From positions 62,001-126,000 of the forward strand of contig NZ_JACHZB010000001.1 in NCBI RefSeq assembly GCF_014193255.1: 64,000 bases of DNA, written 5' to 3'. Made by a program: the position numbers and the translations under genes. Shown here piece after piece: positions 26,546 through 35,417 of the stretch. The notes below the pieces were generated by a model, which was given only the letters and a program-made list of their open reading frames with translations, was not told the DNA's origin and did no database searches. Each line of letters begins with the position of its first letter. The stretch's first letter is position 1. Source of the stretch: Rhizobium sp. BK196 (GTDB taxonomy: Bacteria > Pseudomonadota > Alphaproteobacteria > Rhizobiales > Rhizobiaceae).

Positions 26546-26581
26546 ATGGAATGTCATTCCATAGTTGGAATGTCGTTCCAT
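26546..26581. promoter_or_regulatory. Two tandem TetR-type operators
   Basis: ATGGAATG-T-CATTCCAT (26546-26562) is a perfect palindrome; TTGGAATG-T-CGTTCCAT (26565-26581) is a near-copy. Their centres are 19 bases apart, about two helical turns. They sit between the divergent monooxygenase and TetR genes and should repress both. Confidence 0.8.
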
Positions 26582-26598
26582 CCGTGTCAAGGTGAGGC

Positions 26599-27315
26599 AT
26601 GAGAAAACCCGATGGAAGGCGAAGACAGGATTCACTCACGAGGGAGCGCGTGGTCGATGCGTCCATCGCCATTCTCGACGAGGGTGGTGAAAAGGGGCTG
26701 ACCTTCCAGGCCCTTGCGAAAAGACTGAAGACTGGCGCCGGCGCGATCTACTGGCATGTCGAAAACAAGAGCGACCTCATGGTCGCCGCCTCCGATGCGA
26801 TTGTCATCGACGTGATCGCCGCGTGTTCGGCCGGCGGATCTCCGGCGGATAAAATTCGCGCCCTCGCCCTCAACCTGTTCGACGCGCTGGACGAGCGTCC
26901 ATGGCTCGGCTCAGCCTTGGCGCAGACACCGGGGTCGATGCCGACGATCCGGATCCTCGAACATCTTGGCCGGCAGGTTCGGGCGATGGGCGTGCCTCAT
27001 GAAGACCAATGGACCGTTGTGGCCGCGCTTCTGAACTATGTGCTTGGCGTGGGTGGCCAGAACGCCGCCAACGCCGAGATGGCGCGAATGCAGCATCTCG
27101 AGCGCGACGCGTTGCTCGGCGAGATCGCGCTGAGATTGTCGGCCCTCGATCCCAAGGATTTTCCCTTCGTGCAGAGCATCGCCCCGAAAATGCCCGATCA
27201 TGACGACCGCGCCGATTTCCTGACAGGTATCGACCTCTTTCTTGATGGTATTGCCCGAAGGGTCGCCGACAGCCCGATGGCGTCGGACAGAACAACGGGA
27301 AAAGAAGAGCCGTGA
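26599..27315 (+). CDS. TetR/AcrR family regulator
   Basis: 238 residues. The N-terminal helix-turn-helix includes LTFQALAKRLKTGAGAIYWH and ENKSDL, in the style of TetR proteins with C-terminal TetR_C domains. The rest is helical and should bind a ligand. It is divergent from the flavin monooxygenase gene, and the two operators between them make that gene its likely target. The ATG is preceded by AAGGTGAGGC. Confidence 0.9.
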   Translation: MRKPDGRRRQDSLTRERVVDASIAILDEGGEKGLTFQALAKRLKTGAGAIYWHVENKSDLMVAASDAIVIDVIAACSAGGSPADKIRALALNLFDALDERPWLGSALAQTPGSMPTIRILEHLGRQVRAMGVPHEDQWTVVAALLNYVLGVGGQNAANAEMARMQHLERDALLGEIALRLSALDPKDFPFVQSIAPKMPDHDDRADFLTGIDLFLDGIARRVADSPMASDRTTGKEEP

Positions 27316-27373
27316 CACGCAAGAGATGATGGAGGCAACGAAACGTCCTCACCTCCATCAATGGAAGGCTACG

Positions 27374-28561
27374 TCACCCAGCAGTGACCACCTTCCCTCG
27401 CCTCAAAACCACAGCGATCACAAACCCGCAAACCGCCGTCGCCACACCCACGAGAAACACGCTCCCGTACCCCGCCCGATCGGCCAGCACGCCGGCGAGC
27501 GGCCCGGTCAGCCCGTAAGCGAGATCCTGGAAGGCCGAGAAGCCGCCAAGCGCCGTGCCGCGCAGATGCGGGGCCACGAGATGCACGACTTCACGCCCCA
27601 TGGCGGGAAAGATCATCGAGCAGCCGAGGCCGGTCATGAAGGCGCCGATCAGCGCGACGGTGGGATCGGCGGCACTCCAGATCAGCAACTGGCCGATGGC
27701 CTCGACCGCGAGCGAGACGACGGCGACCGCCAGCCCGCCATAGCGATCCGGCAGGTGGCCGAAGAGGAGACGCACCAGCACGAAGCCGCAGCCGAAGGCG
27801 GTCAGGCCGAGGCCGGCGTGATCCCAGCCGAGATCGCGGAAATAGAGGGTGAAGAAGGAGCCGATCGCGGCAAAGCCCATGCCCTGCAGGCAGACGATCA
27901 ACCCGTGCAGCCAGATGCGGCCGATGACGGCGGCAAGCGGCGGGCGTTCCCTGTCCGGGTGGGCGGCAACGGCCGGCACGCTGCGTATTGCCGCAAGCCC
28001 CAGCAAGGGCAGCGCGGCGCTGACGGCCATCGTGCCGGCAAAGCCGAGATGATCGAGCAGCAGCAGTCCAACAGGCCCGCCAAGCCCGAGCGCGCCGTAG
28101 ATCGCCGCGCCGATGAGCGCCAGCACGCGGCCGGAACGCTGCGGCCCGACGAGCCCTATGCCCCAGGCGATGACGCCGACGGCGACAAGGCTTTCGCCAA
28201 GCCCGATCAGAAGCCGCCCGGCTACGAGGATGGCGAAAGCCGCAGCCGGCGCCTGCAGCGAAAGCCCGGCGGCAAGCGAGATCAGCGCGCCCGCCACATA
28301 GAAGGCGAGGCCACGCTGCACGGCGAGCTTGGCGCCCCTACTGTCCGACAGCCTGCCGGCATAGCCGCGGGTGAGGATGGTGGCGAGAAAGGCAATGCCG
28401 ACACCAAGGCCTGCCCAGCCATTGCCGAGGCCAAGCGCACCGGTCGCGAACACGGGCACGACCGGAAGGGCGAAGGCAACACAGAGATAGGAGATGAAGA
28501 GGATCGCGGTCAGCAGGTAAAGCCTTGCCTGCTCGCGATCACCGGTAAGACGGAAAGCCAT
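27374..28561 (-). CDS. Major facilitator superfamily transporter
   Basis: 395 residues with about 12 hydrophobic helices. The loop between helices 2 and 3 reads GYAGRLSDSRGAK, the MFS motif A in degenerate form, repeated as FGHLPDRYGG in the second half. The sequence style fits drug or sugar efflux MFS proteins of the YfcJ/arabinose-efflux type. CCAGGAGG lies six bases before the ATG. Its leader holds a promoter and an attenuator-like hairpin, so expression may depend on a signal sensed in the leader. Confidence 0.87.
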   Translation of the reverse strand: MAFRLTGDREQARLYLLTAILFISYLCVAFALPVVPVFATGALGLGNGWAGLGVGIAFLATILTRGYAGRLSDSRGAKLAVQRGLAFYVAGALISLAAGLSLQAPAAAFAILVAGRLLIGLGESLVAVGVIAWGIGLVGPQRSGRVLALIGAAIYGALGLGGPVGLLLLDHLGFAGTMAVSAALPLLGLAAIRSVPAVAAHPDRERPPLAAVIGRIWLHGLIVCLQGMGFAAIGSFFTLYFRDLGWDHAGLGLTAFGCGFVLVRLLFGHLPDRYGGLAVAVVSLAVEAIGQLLIWSAADPTVALIGAFMTGLGCSMIFPAMGREVVHLVAPHLRGTALGGFSAFQDLAYGLTGPLAGVLADRAGYGSVFLVGVATAVCGFVIAVVLRRGKVVTAG

Positions 28562-28601
28562 GAAAACCTCCTGGCAGTTCCCTCGTCGACGGGCACAAAA
28601 A

Positions 28602-28637
28602 AACGCACTCCGACCGGCGAGGATCGATAAGTGCGTT
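28602..28637 (-). promoter_or_regulatory. Terminator/attenuator in the leader of the MFS gene
   Basis: On the minus strand, AACGCACT (28637-28630) pairs with AGTGCGTT (28609-28602) and a run of seven U follows (to 28597), a full intrinsic terminator 36 bases upstream of the MFS ATG. The 5' arm can instead pair with GCGTT at 28653-28649, making a competing hairpin. It could simply end the GNAT transcript, but a promoter lies between the GNAT gene and this hairpin. Confidence 0.65.
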
Positions 28638-28681
28638 GCTTGACGTCAAACGCTTACGGCCAGAGGACTGGCGTGAGTTGG

Positions 28682-28710
28682 GAAATACGGGATATGCGGA
28701 TGGGTGTCAA
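28682..28710 (-). promoter_or_regulatory. Promoter of the MFS transporter gene
   Basis: TTGACA (28710-28705), 17-base spacer, TATTTC (28687-28682) on the minus strand. The predicted start near 28675 gives a leader of about 115 bases that includes the terminator-like hairpin. Confidence 0.65.
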
Positions 28711-28763
28711 CGATGGCTGTGCCGCCACACCACACGCTTCGTCCCTCTCCCAGGCGATAGCCA

Positions 28764-29243
28764 CTACCGTCCCGATACGGCCTCTATCAGCGCGCGCCTC
28801 ATGAAGAGGCTTATGGGTGTCGCCGTATAAGGTGCAAAAGGCTCGCATGGCTTGTACCCACCGCGGCGATACAGCTGTTGTGCTTCGACGTTGCGCGTTC
28901 CAACTTCGAGCAGCATGGTCTGTGATCCGAGCGTCTGGGCCTGGGCTTCCGCTCGCCGAAGCAGTGCCATACCGATACCGGCCCCCCGCACACCGGCATC
29001 CACGATCATGCGCTTAAGCTCCGTGGTGCCGTCACCTCGCTCAAACAGCACGCAAAGTCCGACCGCCCTGTCGGCGAGACGCGCGATGAGAACATGCGTG
29101 CCTGGCTTTGCCAGCGACTCCGCCGTGATCGGCCGACGATATTCACCCGGATAGAGCGCTGCGGCGACAGAATCCGACTGCGACAGAAGCACCGAAACTT
29201 CGTGCTGCAGCGCAGGTTCGATATTGACGGAAACTTCAGACAT
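28764..29243 (-). CDS. GNAT family N-acetyltransferase
   Basis: 159 residues. The acetyl-CoA site is RMIVDAGVRGAGIGMALLRR and motif B is AQQLYRRGGYKPCEPF. The ATG at 29243 directly follows a GTG that could also be used; GAGGTGAGTG lies upstream. Substrate unknown. It is followed by the promoter and leader of the MFS gene on the same strand. Confidence 0.85.
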   Translation of the reverse strand: MSEVSVNIEPALQHEVSVLLSQSDSVAAALYPGEYRRPITAESLAKPGTHVLIARLADRAVGLCVLFERGDGTTELKRMIVDAGVRGAGIGMALLRRAEAQAQTLGSQTMLLEVGTRNVEAQQLYRRGGYKPCEPFAPYTATPISLFMRRALIEAVSGR

Positions 29244-29384
29244 CACGCCAGCACTCACCTCGTCAACATCATACGAGCGCAGGTGAATACGGCTGCCGCA
29301 GCTTGTCAACAAGCTCGGTATCCAGACCTGAAACGCCGCCCGTATCAGGCCATGAGCGGCGTCACCGCACAACCTCTCCTCCTC

Positions 29385-29412
29385 ATCCCTGTGCTTCTCA
29401 CAGGAATGAGGG
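29385..29412. repeat. Partial copy of the cctgtgctt palindrome
   Basis: ctcatccctgtgcttctcac followed by aggaatga resembles the ends of the elements at 8975 and 11456, with two changes. Only one end is present, within 235 bases of gene-free DNA between the GNAT and GT25 genes. Confidence 0.6.
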
Positions 29413-29478
29413 AAGAGAGGGACGCGCCCTTACCGCATCACATGACCTGCACCAGCGGCTGCAGCAGCCCAGCTACGC

Positions 29479-30270
29479 CTATTTCACCACGCCGGCGTTG
29501 AACCTGGAGCGATCGACGAGAACATCCCGCTTCTGCCCCACGAACAGTCCGACAATGAGATTCCTTGCCTTGATGCTTTCGAGCTCAAGCCGGCGCGCGA
29601 GCTTGCGCACCTTGCTGAGCGGCAGGAAGACCAGGTCCTTTTCCGGGCGTACGAAATCGGCGCTCTCGGCCTCACCCTCCAGAAACCGCTGCTGGATGAC
29701 CGGCGCCGGCTCGATCTGGTAGGCGGCAAGCCAGGAGCGGTGCCAGAAATGCGCATCGATCAGCGAATAGGTCGTGGTTTCCGCCAGCATGCGTTTTGCC
29801 GCCTCGGGGCCGATGACATAGCCTGCCAGCCCCACGCGGTTCTGATAGACGCGGGTTGCGCCAAAACGGCCGGCCGTGTCCTGCCAGGCGCGCTTGCGGT
29901 TGAGGATATGGCGCCGCGGAGCGAATTCGAGGTCGTAGACGCTGTTCCAGGCATCGTTGCGGGCTTCGATAGCGGCGAGAACCGCGGCGATATCGTCCGA
30001 CAGCACCGCATCGTCTTCGAGGATGAGCATCTTCGCGCCATGCTCTACAACCGCCTGCCAGGCCTTGCGGTGGGACAGGAAGCAGCCGATGTCCTGTCGG
30101 CGCGTCGGGCTTGGCCAGTTGCTGGCAGCCGTCTGGCATTCCTGGGTGGTGAGATCGGCAGCTTCGAATGCGTCGAGAAACTCGAAGGATAGGCCATGTG
30201 CGGCCATCTGCCGGATCTGGAAGTTCCGCCGAACCTCCTCCGCCTTGCGGCTGATGATCAATATTCTCAA
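29479..30270 (-). CDS. Glycosyltransferase family 25 protein
   Basis: 263 residues from a TTG start that follows GGGAG by five bases. The N-terminus RILIISRKAEEVRRNFQIRQ and the block GCFLSHRKAWQAVVEHG plus ILEDDAVLSDD are the GT25 (LPS glycosyltransferase) hallmarks; the DD pair binds the metal and sugar nucleotide. It probably adds a sugar to lipopolysaccharide or another surface glycan at the cytoplasmic face. It is alone, not in an LPS cluster. Confidence 0.87.
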   Translation of the reverse strand: MRILIISRKAEEVRRNFQIRQMAAHGLSFEFLDAFEAADLTTQECQTAASNWPSPTRRQDIGCFLSHRKAWQAVVEHGAKMLILEDDAVLSDDIAAVLAAIEARNDAWNSVYDLEFAPRRHILNRKRAWQDTAGRFGATRVYQNRVGLAGYVIGPEAAKRMLAETTTYSLIDAHFWHRSWLAAYQIEPAPVIQQRFLEGEAESADFVRPEKDLVFLPLSKVRKLARRLELESIKARNLIVGLFVGQKRDVLVDRSRFNAGVVK

Positions 30271-30394
30271 GTAAACTCCCTGGCGCCGAACGCCTGCCAT
30301 CTCAGCGCAGACATATAGCCATGTTCCGACTTGAGCAAAAGCGGACCGTCGGGGGCGCCATAGCTTTTTCAGAAATTCCTTAAACGCCGCTGGC

Positions 30395-31180
30395 TCACTG
30401 CGGATAAAGGGTCGAGACGCGCCCAGCGAAATAATAGGCGACGATGCCGATCCATTCCCGCAGGCCCGTCGTCAACAGGTCGGCATTGTCGATCGGATGG
30501 CCGGCCGACAGCCTCAGGCCCTGTTTTCCGGTCGTACGGTAATCGGCGACCCAGGGCGTGACGTTCATGCCGAGATTGCGGAAGATTGCCACCGCCCGCG
30601 GCATGTGGAAACCCGATGTCAGGAGCAGGCAGTGGTCGAGGTTCAGCCGCTGCAGGATCGCCCTGGTATTGATGGTGTTCTCATAGGTATCGCGCGACTC
30701 CGCATCATATTCGACACGGGCGGGGTCGATATGGAAATCGTCGAACATCCTGCGGATGACAACCGCCTCCTTGACGTTGCCGCCGGTGAGACTGCCATCG
30801 CCGCCGGACATGATAATCCTGGCATTGGGATAGACGCCCGCCAGCCGCACCGCTTCGATATAGCGATCGGCTGCGTCATCGAGGTTGTAGCCACCGCGCA
30901 CGCCATCGACCTTTGTTGCTATCCCGCCGCCGAGCACGATGACGCAGGCCGCATCGGCAGGAGCTGCCGGCCGCGGAAAGCGGTCTTCGAGCTCCTGCAC
31001 GATCAGCGCGCCCGCGGTCGTGTAGAAGCTCACGAAGACGAGCGCCAGCGACACCAAACCGGCGGCGATGGCGAGGCGCCGGAAGGAAAAGAGCATCAGC
31101 AGCACACTGAGCGCCAGCAGAAAGAAAGAGATCGTCACCGGCTGAGAGACGATCCAGAAAATCTTTGCGAAGAAAAACAT
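30395..31180 (-). CDS. YdcF/ElyC (DUF218) family membrane protein
   Basis: 261 residues from MFFFAKIFWIVSQP. Two N-terminal transmembrane helices are followed by a periplasmic DUF218 domain: CVIVLGGGIATK, RIIMSGGDGSLTGG, ESRDTYENTINT and LLLTSGFHMPRA are the family blocks. The E. coli relative ElyC affects peptidoglycan and envelope assembly. The frame extends upstream, but those codons lack SD and family similarity. Confidence 0.87.
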   Translation of the reverse strand: MFFFAKIFWIVSQPVTISFFLLALSVLLMLFSFRRLAIAAGLVSLALVFVSFYTTAGALIVQELEDRFPRPAAPADAACVIVLGGGIATKVDGVRGGYNLDDAADRYIEAVRLAGVYPNARIIMSGGDGSLTGGNVKEAVVIRRMFDDFHIDPARVEYDAESRDTYENTINTRAILQRLNLDHCLLLTSGFHMPRAVAIFRNLGMNVTPWVADYRTTGKQGLRLSAGHPIDNADLLTTGLREWIGIVAYYFAGRVSTLYPQ

Positions 31181-31430
31181 GAGCGATGTCGAGGTCCTAC
31201 TGAAACGCGGCCACGAAAACCTAATCGGGGATTCGGGGCAAGCGGAAGTTGGGCGCGACAGGAGTGATGGAAAAGGATGCGCCCGCCTGATCGCCCCCAC
31301 CCGTTCTCATTTGAAGATTATCGTTATTGTCGAGTAATATTCAAAAAAGAACGGTATAGTAGCAACATCGGATCTACAGCAACGACGTCATTTTCACAAT
31401 CACCATCTATCTGTCTGAGGAGGAAGGTAA
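31181..31430. other. Upstream region of the RTX gene
   Basis: Divergent region between the DUF218 and RTX genes. AT-rich DNA at 31310-31370 (ttgaagattatcgttattgt) is the likely promoter zone. No small gene found. Confidence 0.4.
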
Positions 31431-33812
31431 ATGCCGTTTTTGGAATCTCAGGTCAACACGTTCACGGTCAATTTCCAGTACAGTGCTGCGACCACCCAGC
31501 TGCCAGGCGGCGGATGGGTGATCACATGGGCCTCGATGCTGGAAGACGGCAGCGGTTCCGGAATCTACCAGCAGGTCTACGACGCGACGGGCGCCCTCGT
31601 CGGACCCGAAACCCGCGTCAACACCACGGTAGAGGGCAACCAGGACATGCCGGCCGTGGCGGTCCTTGCCGATGGCGGCTGGGTGGTGACCTGGGGAGAC
31701 CAGGGGGTCTCCACGCCCGGAGTCTACCAGCAGGCATTCAACGCTGATGGTACGCCGCGCGGTGGCGAGACCCAGGTCAACACCTATGAGGGCGCGGGAC
31801 AGGGCTCGCGGTCGGTCATAGGGCTTTCTGACGGAGGCTGGGTCGTCAGCTGGCTGTCGGTAGGCCAGGACGGCTCCGGATACGGGATCTACCAGCAGGC
31901 CTTCGCTGCCGACGGCTCCAAGATCGCCGGAGAGACTCAGGTCAACACCTACACCGATGGAAACCAGTGGCCTGGTTCGATGGCGCCGCTCGATGGCGGC
32001 GGCTGGGTCGTCACCTGGTCGTCGGCAGGTTTGGACGGTTCCGAGACCGGCATATTGCAGCAGGTCTATAATGCCGATGGCACGCCGCGCGGCGGGGAGA
32101 CCCTCGTCAATACCTACACCAATTCCTATCAGGGCAGCCCAACCGTGGTGGCACGCGACGGCGGCTGGGTCGTCATCTGGGGATCGAATGGCCAGGATGG
32201 CTCGAGCGGCGGGGTCTATCAGCAGGCCTACAACGCCGACGGAACGCGGCTCGGCACGGAGACACGGGTCAACACCACGACCGACGGCAACCAGGGCTAC
32301 CATACCTCCGCAGCGTTGGGTGACGGCGGCTGGGTGGTGATCTGGCTCTCGGGCGATGCGCATATGATGCAGCAGGCCTACAACGCGGACGGGACACCAA
32401 AAGGCGGCGAGACGCAGGTCGATACCGAGGGGACATATGCGTCGAACCAGAAGGTGACGGCGCTGGCCGATGGCGGCTGGGTGGTGACCTGGACGGTGAT
32501 GGGATTCACCGACACCTACTATCATGTCTATCAGCAGGCGTTTAATGCCGACGGGACGAAAAACGGCGATGAAACGCTCCTCAACACGCTGACCCACACC
32601 TACCATGATATACCCCAGGTGGCGGCGCTCGATGACGGCGGCTGGATCGTCACCTGGGCATCCGACAGCGACTACAACGGTCCCTACTCCTATGACTCCG
32701 GCATCTATCAGGTCCGCTACGATGCCGACGCCCATGCGGTCGAGCTTCCGAGCCACAGCATCTACGGTACCTATCCCGGCATGAGCCTTTTCGGCACGGC
32801 CGGCGACGACGCCATCTATGCAAGCGCCGGCGACGATACGCTCTACGGCTATGCAGGCAATGACCATCTTTCCGGAAGCTCCGGCGACGACAGGATGATC
32901 GGCGGCCTCGGCAACGATACCTATAGCGTGGACACCACGGCCGACAGGGTCGTGGAACTGGCCGGGGAAGGCACCGACACCGTCCTGACCGAAGTCAGCT
33001 ATACGCTTTCGGCCAATGTCGAGAACCTCGCGATGGTCGCCGAGGGCAATCTCTATGCGACCGGCAACGCGCTCGATAACGTCATGACCGGCAATAGCGG
33101 CAACAACACGCTAGCCGGCGCTCTAGGACGGGATACGCTCCACGGCCTCGACGGCAACGACTATCTCGATGGCGGCGCCGGCAATGACAGGCTGTACGGC
33201 GGCTCCGGCGACGACATGCTCGCGGGTGGTACCGGCGACGACTTCATGGATGGCGGCGACGGAAACGACAAATACAAGGTCGACAGCGCCGGCGACGTCG
33301 TCCACGACACCGGCGACGGCGTCTGGGATCTGATCGATACTATCTATTCCACCGCGCAAGCCTATTCGCTCGCCGGAACGGGCGCTGAGGCGCTGATCCT
33401 TCAGGCGGGCGCCGTGATCGGGATCGGCGATGGCGGCAACAACCAGATAGTCGGCAATGCGGCGGCCAATACGCTCGTCAGCGGCGGCGGCAGTGACGGC
33501 CTGACCGGCGGCGGCGGTGCCGATACGTTCGTTCTCGCTGCACCCAGCTCTTCGAACTTCGCTTCCATCGCGGATTTCGGCGCGGACGATTTCCTGTCGT
33601 TCCGGTCCAGCGCTTTCCAGGGCATGACCGCATCCACCCTGGATTTCCATGTCGGCAAAACCGCCATCGGCGCAGACGCCCAGTTCTACTTCAACACGTC
33701 CGACCGCACGCTCTATTGGGACGAGGACGGAACTGGGGAAGACGACGCTGTTGGAATTGCCATGCTCAACGGAGCTTATGTCCTGCAGTCCGGCGATTTC
33801 CTGTTTGCGTGA
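31431..33812 (+). CDS. RTX calcium-binding repeat protein, probably type I secreted
   Basis: 793 residues. The first ~440 residues are eight tandem repeats of ~45-60 residues sharing GGWVVTW, GIYQQ, NADGTPRGGET and QVNTYT, a beta-propeller-like pattern. Residues ~450-700 hold RTX nonapeptides (GDDTLYGYAGNDHLSGSSGD; GNDRLYGGSGDDMLAGGTGD) that bind calcium after export, and a spacer with YTLSANVENLAM. The C-terminal ~90 residues (ending QSGDFLFA) should carry the uncleaved type I secretion signal. No signal peptide. AGGAGGAAGGT precedes the ATG. No ABC exporter or membrane-fusion gene is adjacent, so it must use a secretion system encoded elsewhere. No enzyme domain is visible; an adhesin or surface role is possible. 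Confidence 0.88.
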   Translation: MPFLESQVNTFTVNFQYSAATTQLPGGGWVITWASMLEDGSGSGIYQQVYDATGALVGPETRVNTTVEGNQDMPAVAVLADGGWVVTWGDQGVSTPGVYQQAFNADGTPRGGETQVNTYEGAGQGSRSVIGLSDGGWVVSWLSVGQDGSGYGIYQQAFAADGSKIAGETQVNTYTDGNQWPGSMAPLDGGGWVVTWSSAGLDGSETGILQQVYNADGTPRGGETLVNTYTNSYQGSPTVVARDGGWVVIWGSNGQDGSSGGVYQQAYNADGTRLGTETRVNTTTDGNQGYHTSAALGDGGWVVIWLSGDAHMMQQAYNADGTPKGGETQVDTEGTYASNQKVTALADGGWVVTWTVMGFTDTYYHVYQQAFNADGTKNGDETLLNTLTHTYHDIPQVAALDDGGWIVTWASDSDYNGPYSYDSGIYQVRYDADAHAVELPSHSIYGTYPGMSLFGTAGDDAIYASAGDDTLYGYAGNDHLSGSSGDDRMIGGLGNDTYSVDTTADRVVELAGEGTDTVLTEVSYTLSANVENLAMVAEGNLYATGNALDNVMTGNSGNNTLAGALGRDTLHGLDGNDYLDGGAGNDRLYGGSGDDMLAGGTGDDFMDGGDGNDKYKVDSAGDVVHDTGDGVWDLIDTIYSTAQAYSLAGTGAEALILQAGAVIGIGDGGNNQIVGNAAANTLVSGGGSDGLTGGGGADTFVLAAPSSSNFASIADFGADDFLSFRSSAFQGMTASTLDFHVGKTAIGADAQFYFNTSDRTLYWDEDGTGEDDAVGIAMLNGAYVLQSGDFLFA

Positions 33813-33971
33813 GGGGCGCTGACAACGGAAGGCAGGGTTTTGCGGGCCGCCGTTTATGCGGCCCTTCCTTGTGAAGAGATGGGCGTTTCGGCGCCCGCTC
33901 GCCCTGAACACCGCATGGCCCGCGCTCGCCGTGTAAGATCGAACGCCGCACACGCCTGGCTGCAATCCCCC

Positions 33972-35135
33972 CTACCTCCCCCCAAGCTCCTGCCCGACCA
34001 GCGACAGCCAATAGCGCACCCCATGGGCGATCGCTTTGTCGTTGAAATCATAGGCCGGATGATGCAAACCCGCACTATCCCCATTGCCGATCAGGATCAT
34101 CGCGCCGGGCCGCCTCTCCAGCATATAGGAGAAATCCTCCGCCCCCATCGACGGCTCGTATGCCGCATTCACTCGGCCCTCACCGGCAACCCTTGCCGCT
34201 GCCGCAACGATCGCTGACGTCCTGCCGGCATCGTTGACCGTGACCGGGTAACCCGGCCGCCAGTCGATCTCGGCCTCCGTCTCGAACAGCTTCGCCGTGC
34301 CATGCACGATCTCGCGAAAACGCTGCTCAACGGCCTTCCTCGTGTCCGCCTGCATGGTGCGGATCGTGCCGCCGAGGCGCACGGAGGCGGGAATGACGTT
34401 CAGCGCCTTGTCGTTGCCCGCTTCCGAAAAGGTGACGGAGACGACGACCGGATCGAAGGGATCGGTGAAGCGCGAGGCGATCGATTGCAGCGCGGTGACC
34501 ATATGGGCGCTGACGAGAACAGGATCGCGCGTCATGTTCGGCGAGGCCGCATGCCCGCCCTTGCCGTTGATCGTGATGACGAAGCGGTCGGCACCCGCCA
34601 TGAACGGGCCTGCGCGCGTGGCAAAGGAACCGATCTCCAACCCAGGCTCGTTATGCATGCCATAGACCTCGTCGATGCCGAAGCGCTCGAGCAGCCCCTC
34701 CTCGATCATCACCCGCGCACCGCCGCCGCCTTCCTCCGCCGGCTGGAAGATCAGCACGACCTTGCCGGAGAAATCCCGGTTTTCGACAAGGCACTTGGCG
34801 GTGGCAAGCAGCATGGCAGTGTGCCCGTCATGACCGCAGGCATGCATGCGGTTGGCATTTTTGGAAGCATAGGGAAGATTGGTCTGCTCCGACATCGGCA
34901 GAGCATCCATGTCGCAGCGCAGCGCAATCGTCTTGCCCGGCCCCTTCGTGCCCTCGATGACAGCGACGACGCCGGTCTTGGCAAGCCCGGTCGTAACATT
35001 CTCGCAGCCGAATTCGGCGAGCTTGCCCGCCACGAAGGCCGCCGTCTCCGGAAGGTCGAAAAGCAGCTCCGGATTCTGATGGATATGACGACGCCAGCCC
35101 TTGGCCTCTTCGGCGACGGCTTCGATGGTGCTCAT
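33972..35135 (-). CDS. M20 family amidohydrolase (hippurate hydrolase/aminoacylase-like)
   Basis: 387 residues. HACGHDGHT (metal-binding His and Asp), QPAEEGGGG (Glu pair) and the late MGAEDFSYML are M20D hallmarks; the lid domain starts near GKGGHAASP. These zinc or manganese enzymes remove acyl groups from amino acids or act on auxin conjugates and similar amides in the cytoplasm. The frame is open another 88 codons upstream but those lack similarity and would reach into the neighbouring promoter, so the ATG before STIEAVAEE is used. Confidence 0.9.
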   Translation of the reverse strand: MSTIEAVAEEAKGWRRHIHQNPELLFDLPETAAFVAGKLAEFGCENVTTGLAKTGVVAVIEGTKGPGKTIALRCDMDALPMSEQTNLPYASKNANRMHACGHDGHTAMLLATAKCLVENRDFSGKVVLIFQPAEEGGGGARVMIEEGLLERFGIDEVYGMHNEPGLEIGSFATRAGPFMAGADRFVITINGKGGHAASPNMTRDPVLVSAHMVTALQSIASRFTDPFDPVVVSVTFSEAGNDKALNVIPASVRLGGTIRTMQADTRKAVEQRFREIVHGTAKLFETEAEIDWRPGYPVTVNDAGRTSAIVAAAARVAGEGRVNAAYEPSMGAEDFSYMLERRPGAMILIGNGDSAGLHHPAYDFNDKAIAHGVRYWLSLVGQELGGR

Positions 35136-35297
35136 GATGGTATCCTTGTGATGTGGCCGTGGAGAGCGGCGGCCGAAGGCGGGGTGGCGCGAGACTAGCC
35201 GCTGCGGGGGCAATTTGCCAACCGGGGAATGGGCTGGATATGGAATGAGATCCGAAATCTCCTCCTCGGTCGGCATCCTCAGAAGTTCCGCACCCTC

Positions 35298-35328
35298 TTG
35301 ACCTAAAGTGCACTTAAGGTTGTAGGGA
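35298..35328 (+). promoter_or_regulatory. MerR-type promoter of the ornithine cyclodeaminase-like gene
   Basis: TTGACC (-35, 35298-35303) and TAGGGA (-10, 35323-35328) are 19 bases apart, longer than usual, and the spacer holds the dyad ACCTaaAGTGCACTTAAGGT (35301-35320). Long spacer plus such a dyad is the MerR/SoxR family arrangement. No MerR gene is present nearby, so the regulator must be encoded elsewhere. Confidence 0.6.
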
Positions 35329-35417
35329 ACGGATCGCGGCATGACAAGATACGCGATCCGGATGTCCGCAATATGTAACCTCAGGGCAATTTCTTTCAAT
35401 CATCGGAAGGCGCGGTA

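Noticed and set aside
27242..28630. Plus-strand frame of 462 codons
   Set aside because: Complement of the MFS gene, which has clear transmembrane helices and MFS loops.
31480..32760. Regular repeats considered as a CRISPR or satellite array
   Set aside because: The repeats are long, imperfect and read in one frame as protein repeats; there are no spacers.
31407..32867. Minus-strand frame of 486 codons opposite the RTX gene
   Set aside because: Its repeated GVDLGL-type pattern only mirrors the tandem repeats of the + strand.
33816..33971. Minus-strand frame extending past the RTX gene end
   Set aside because: Short, Arg-rich and opposite the RTX gene; no features.
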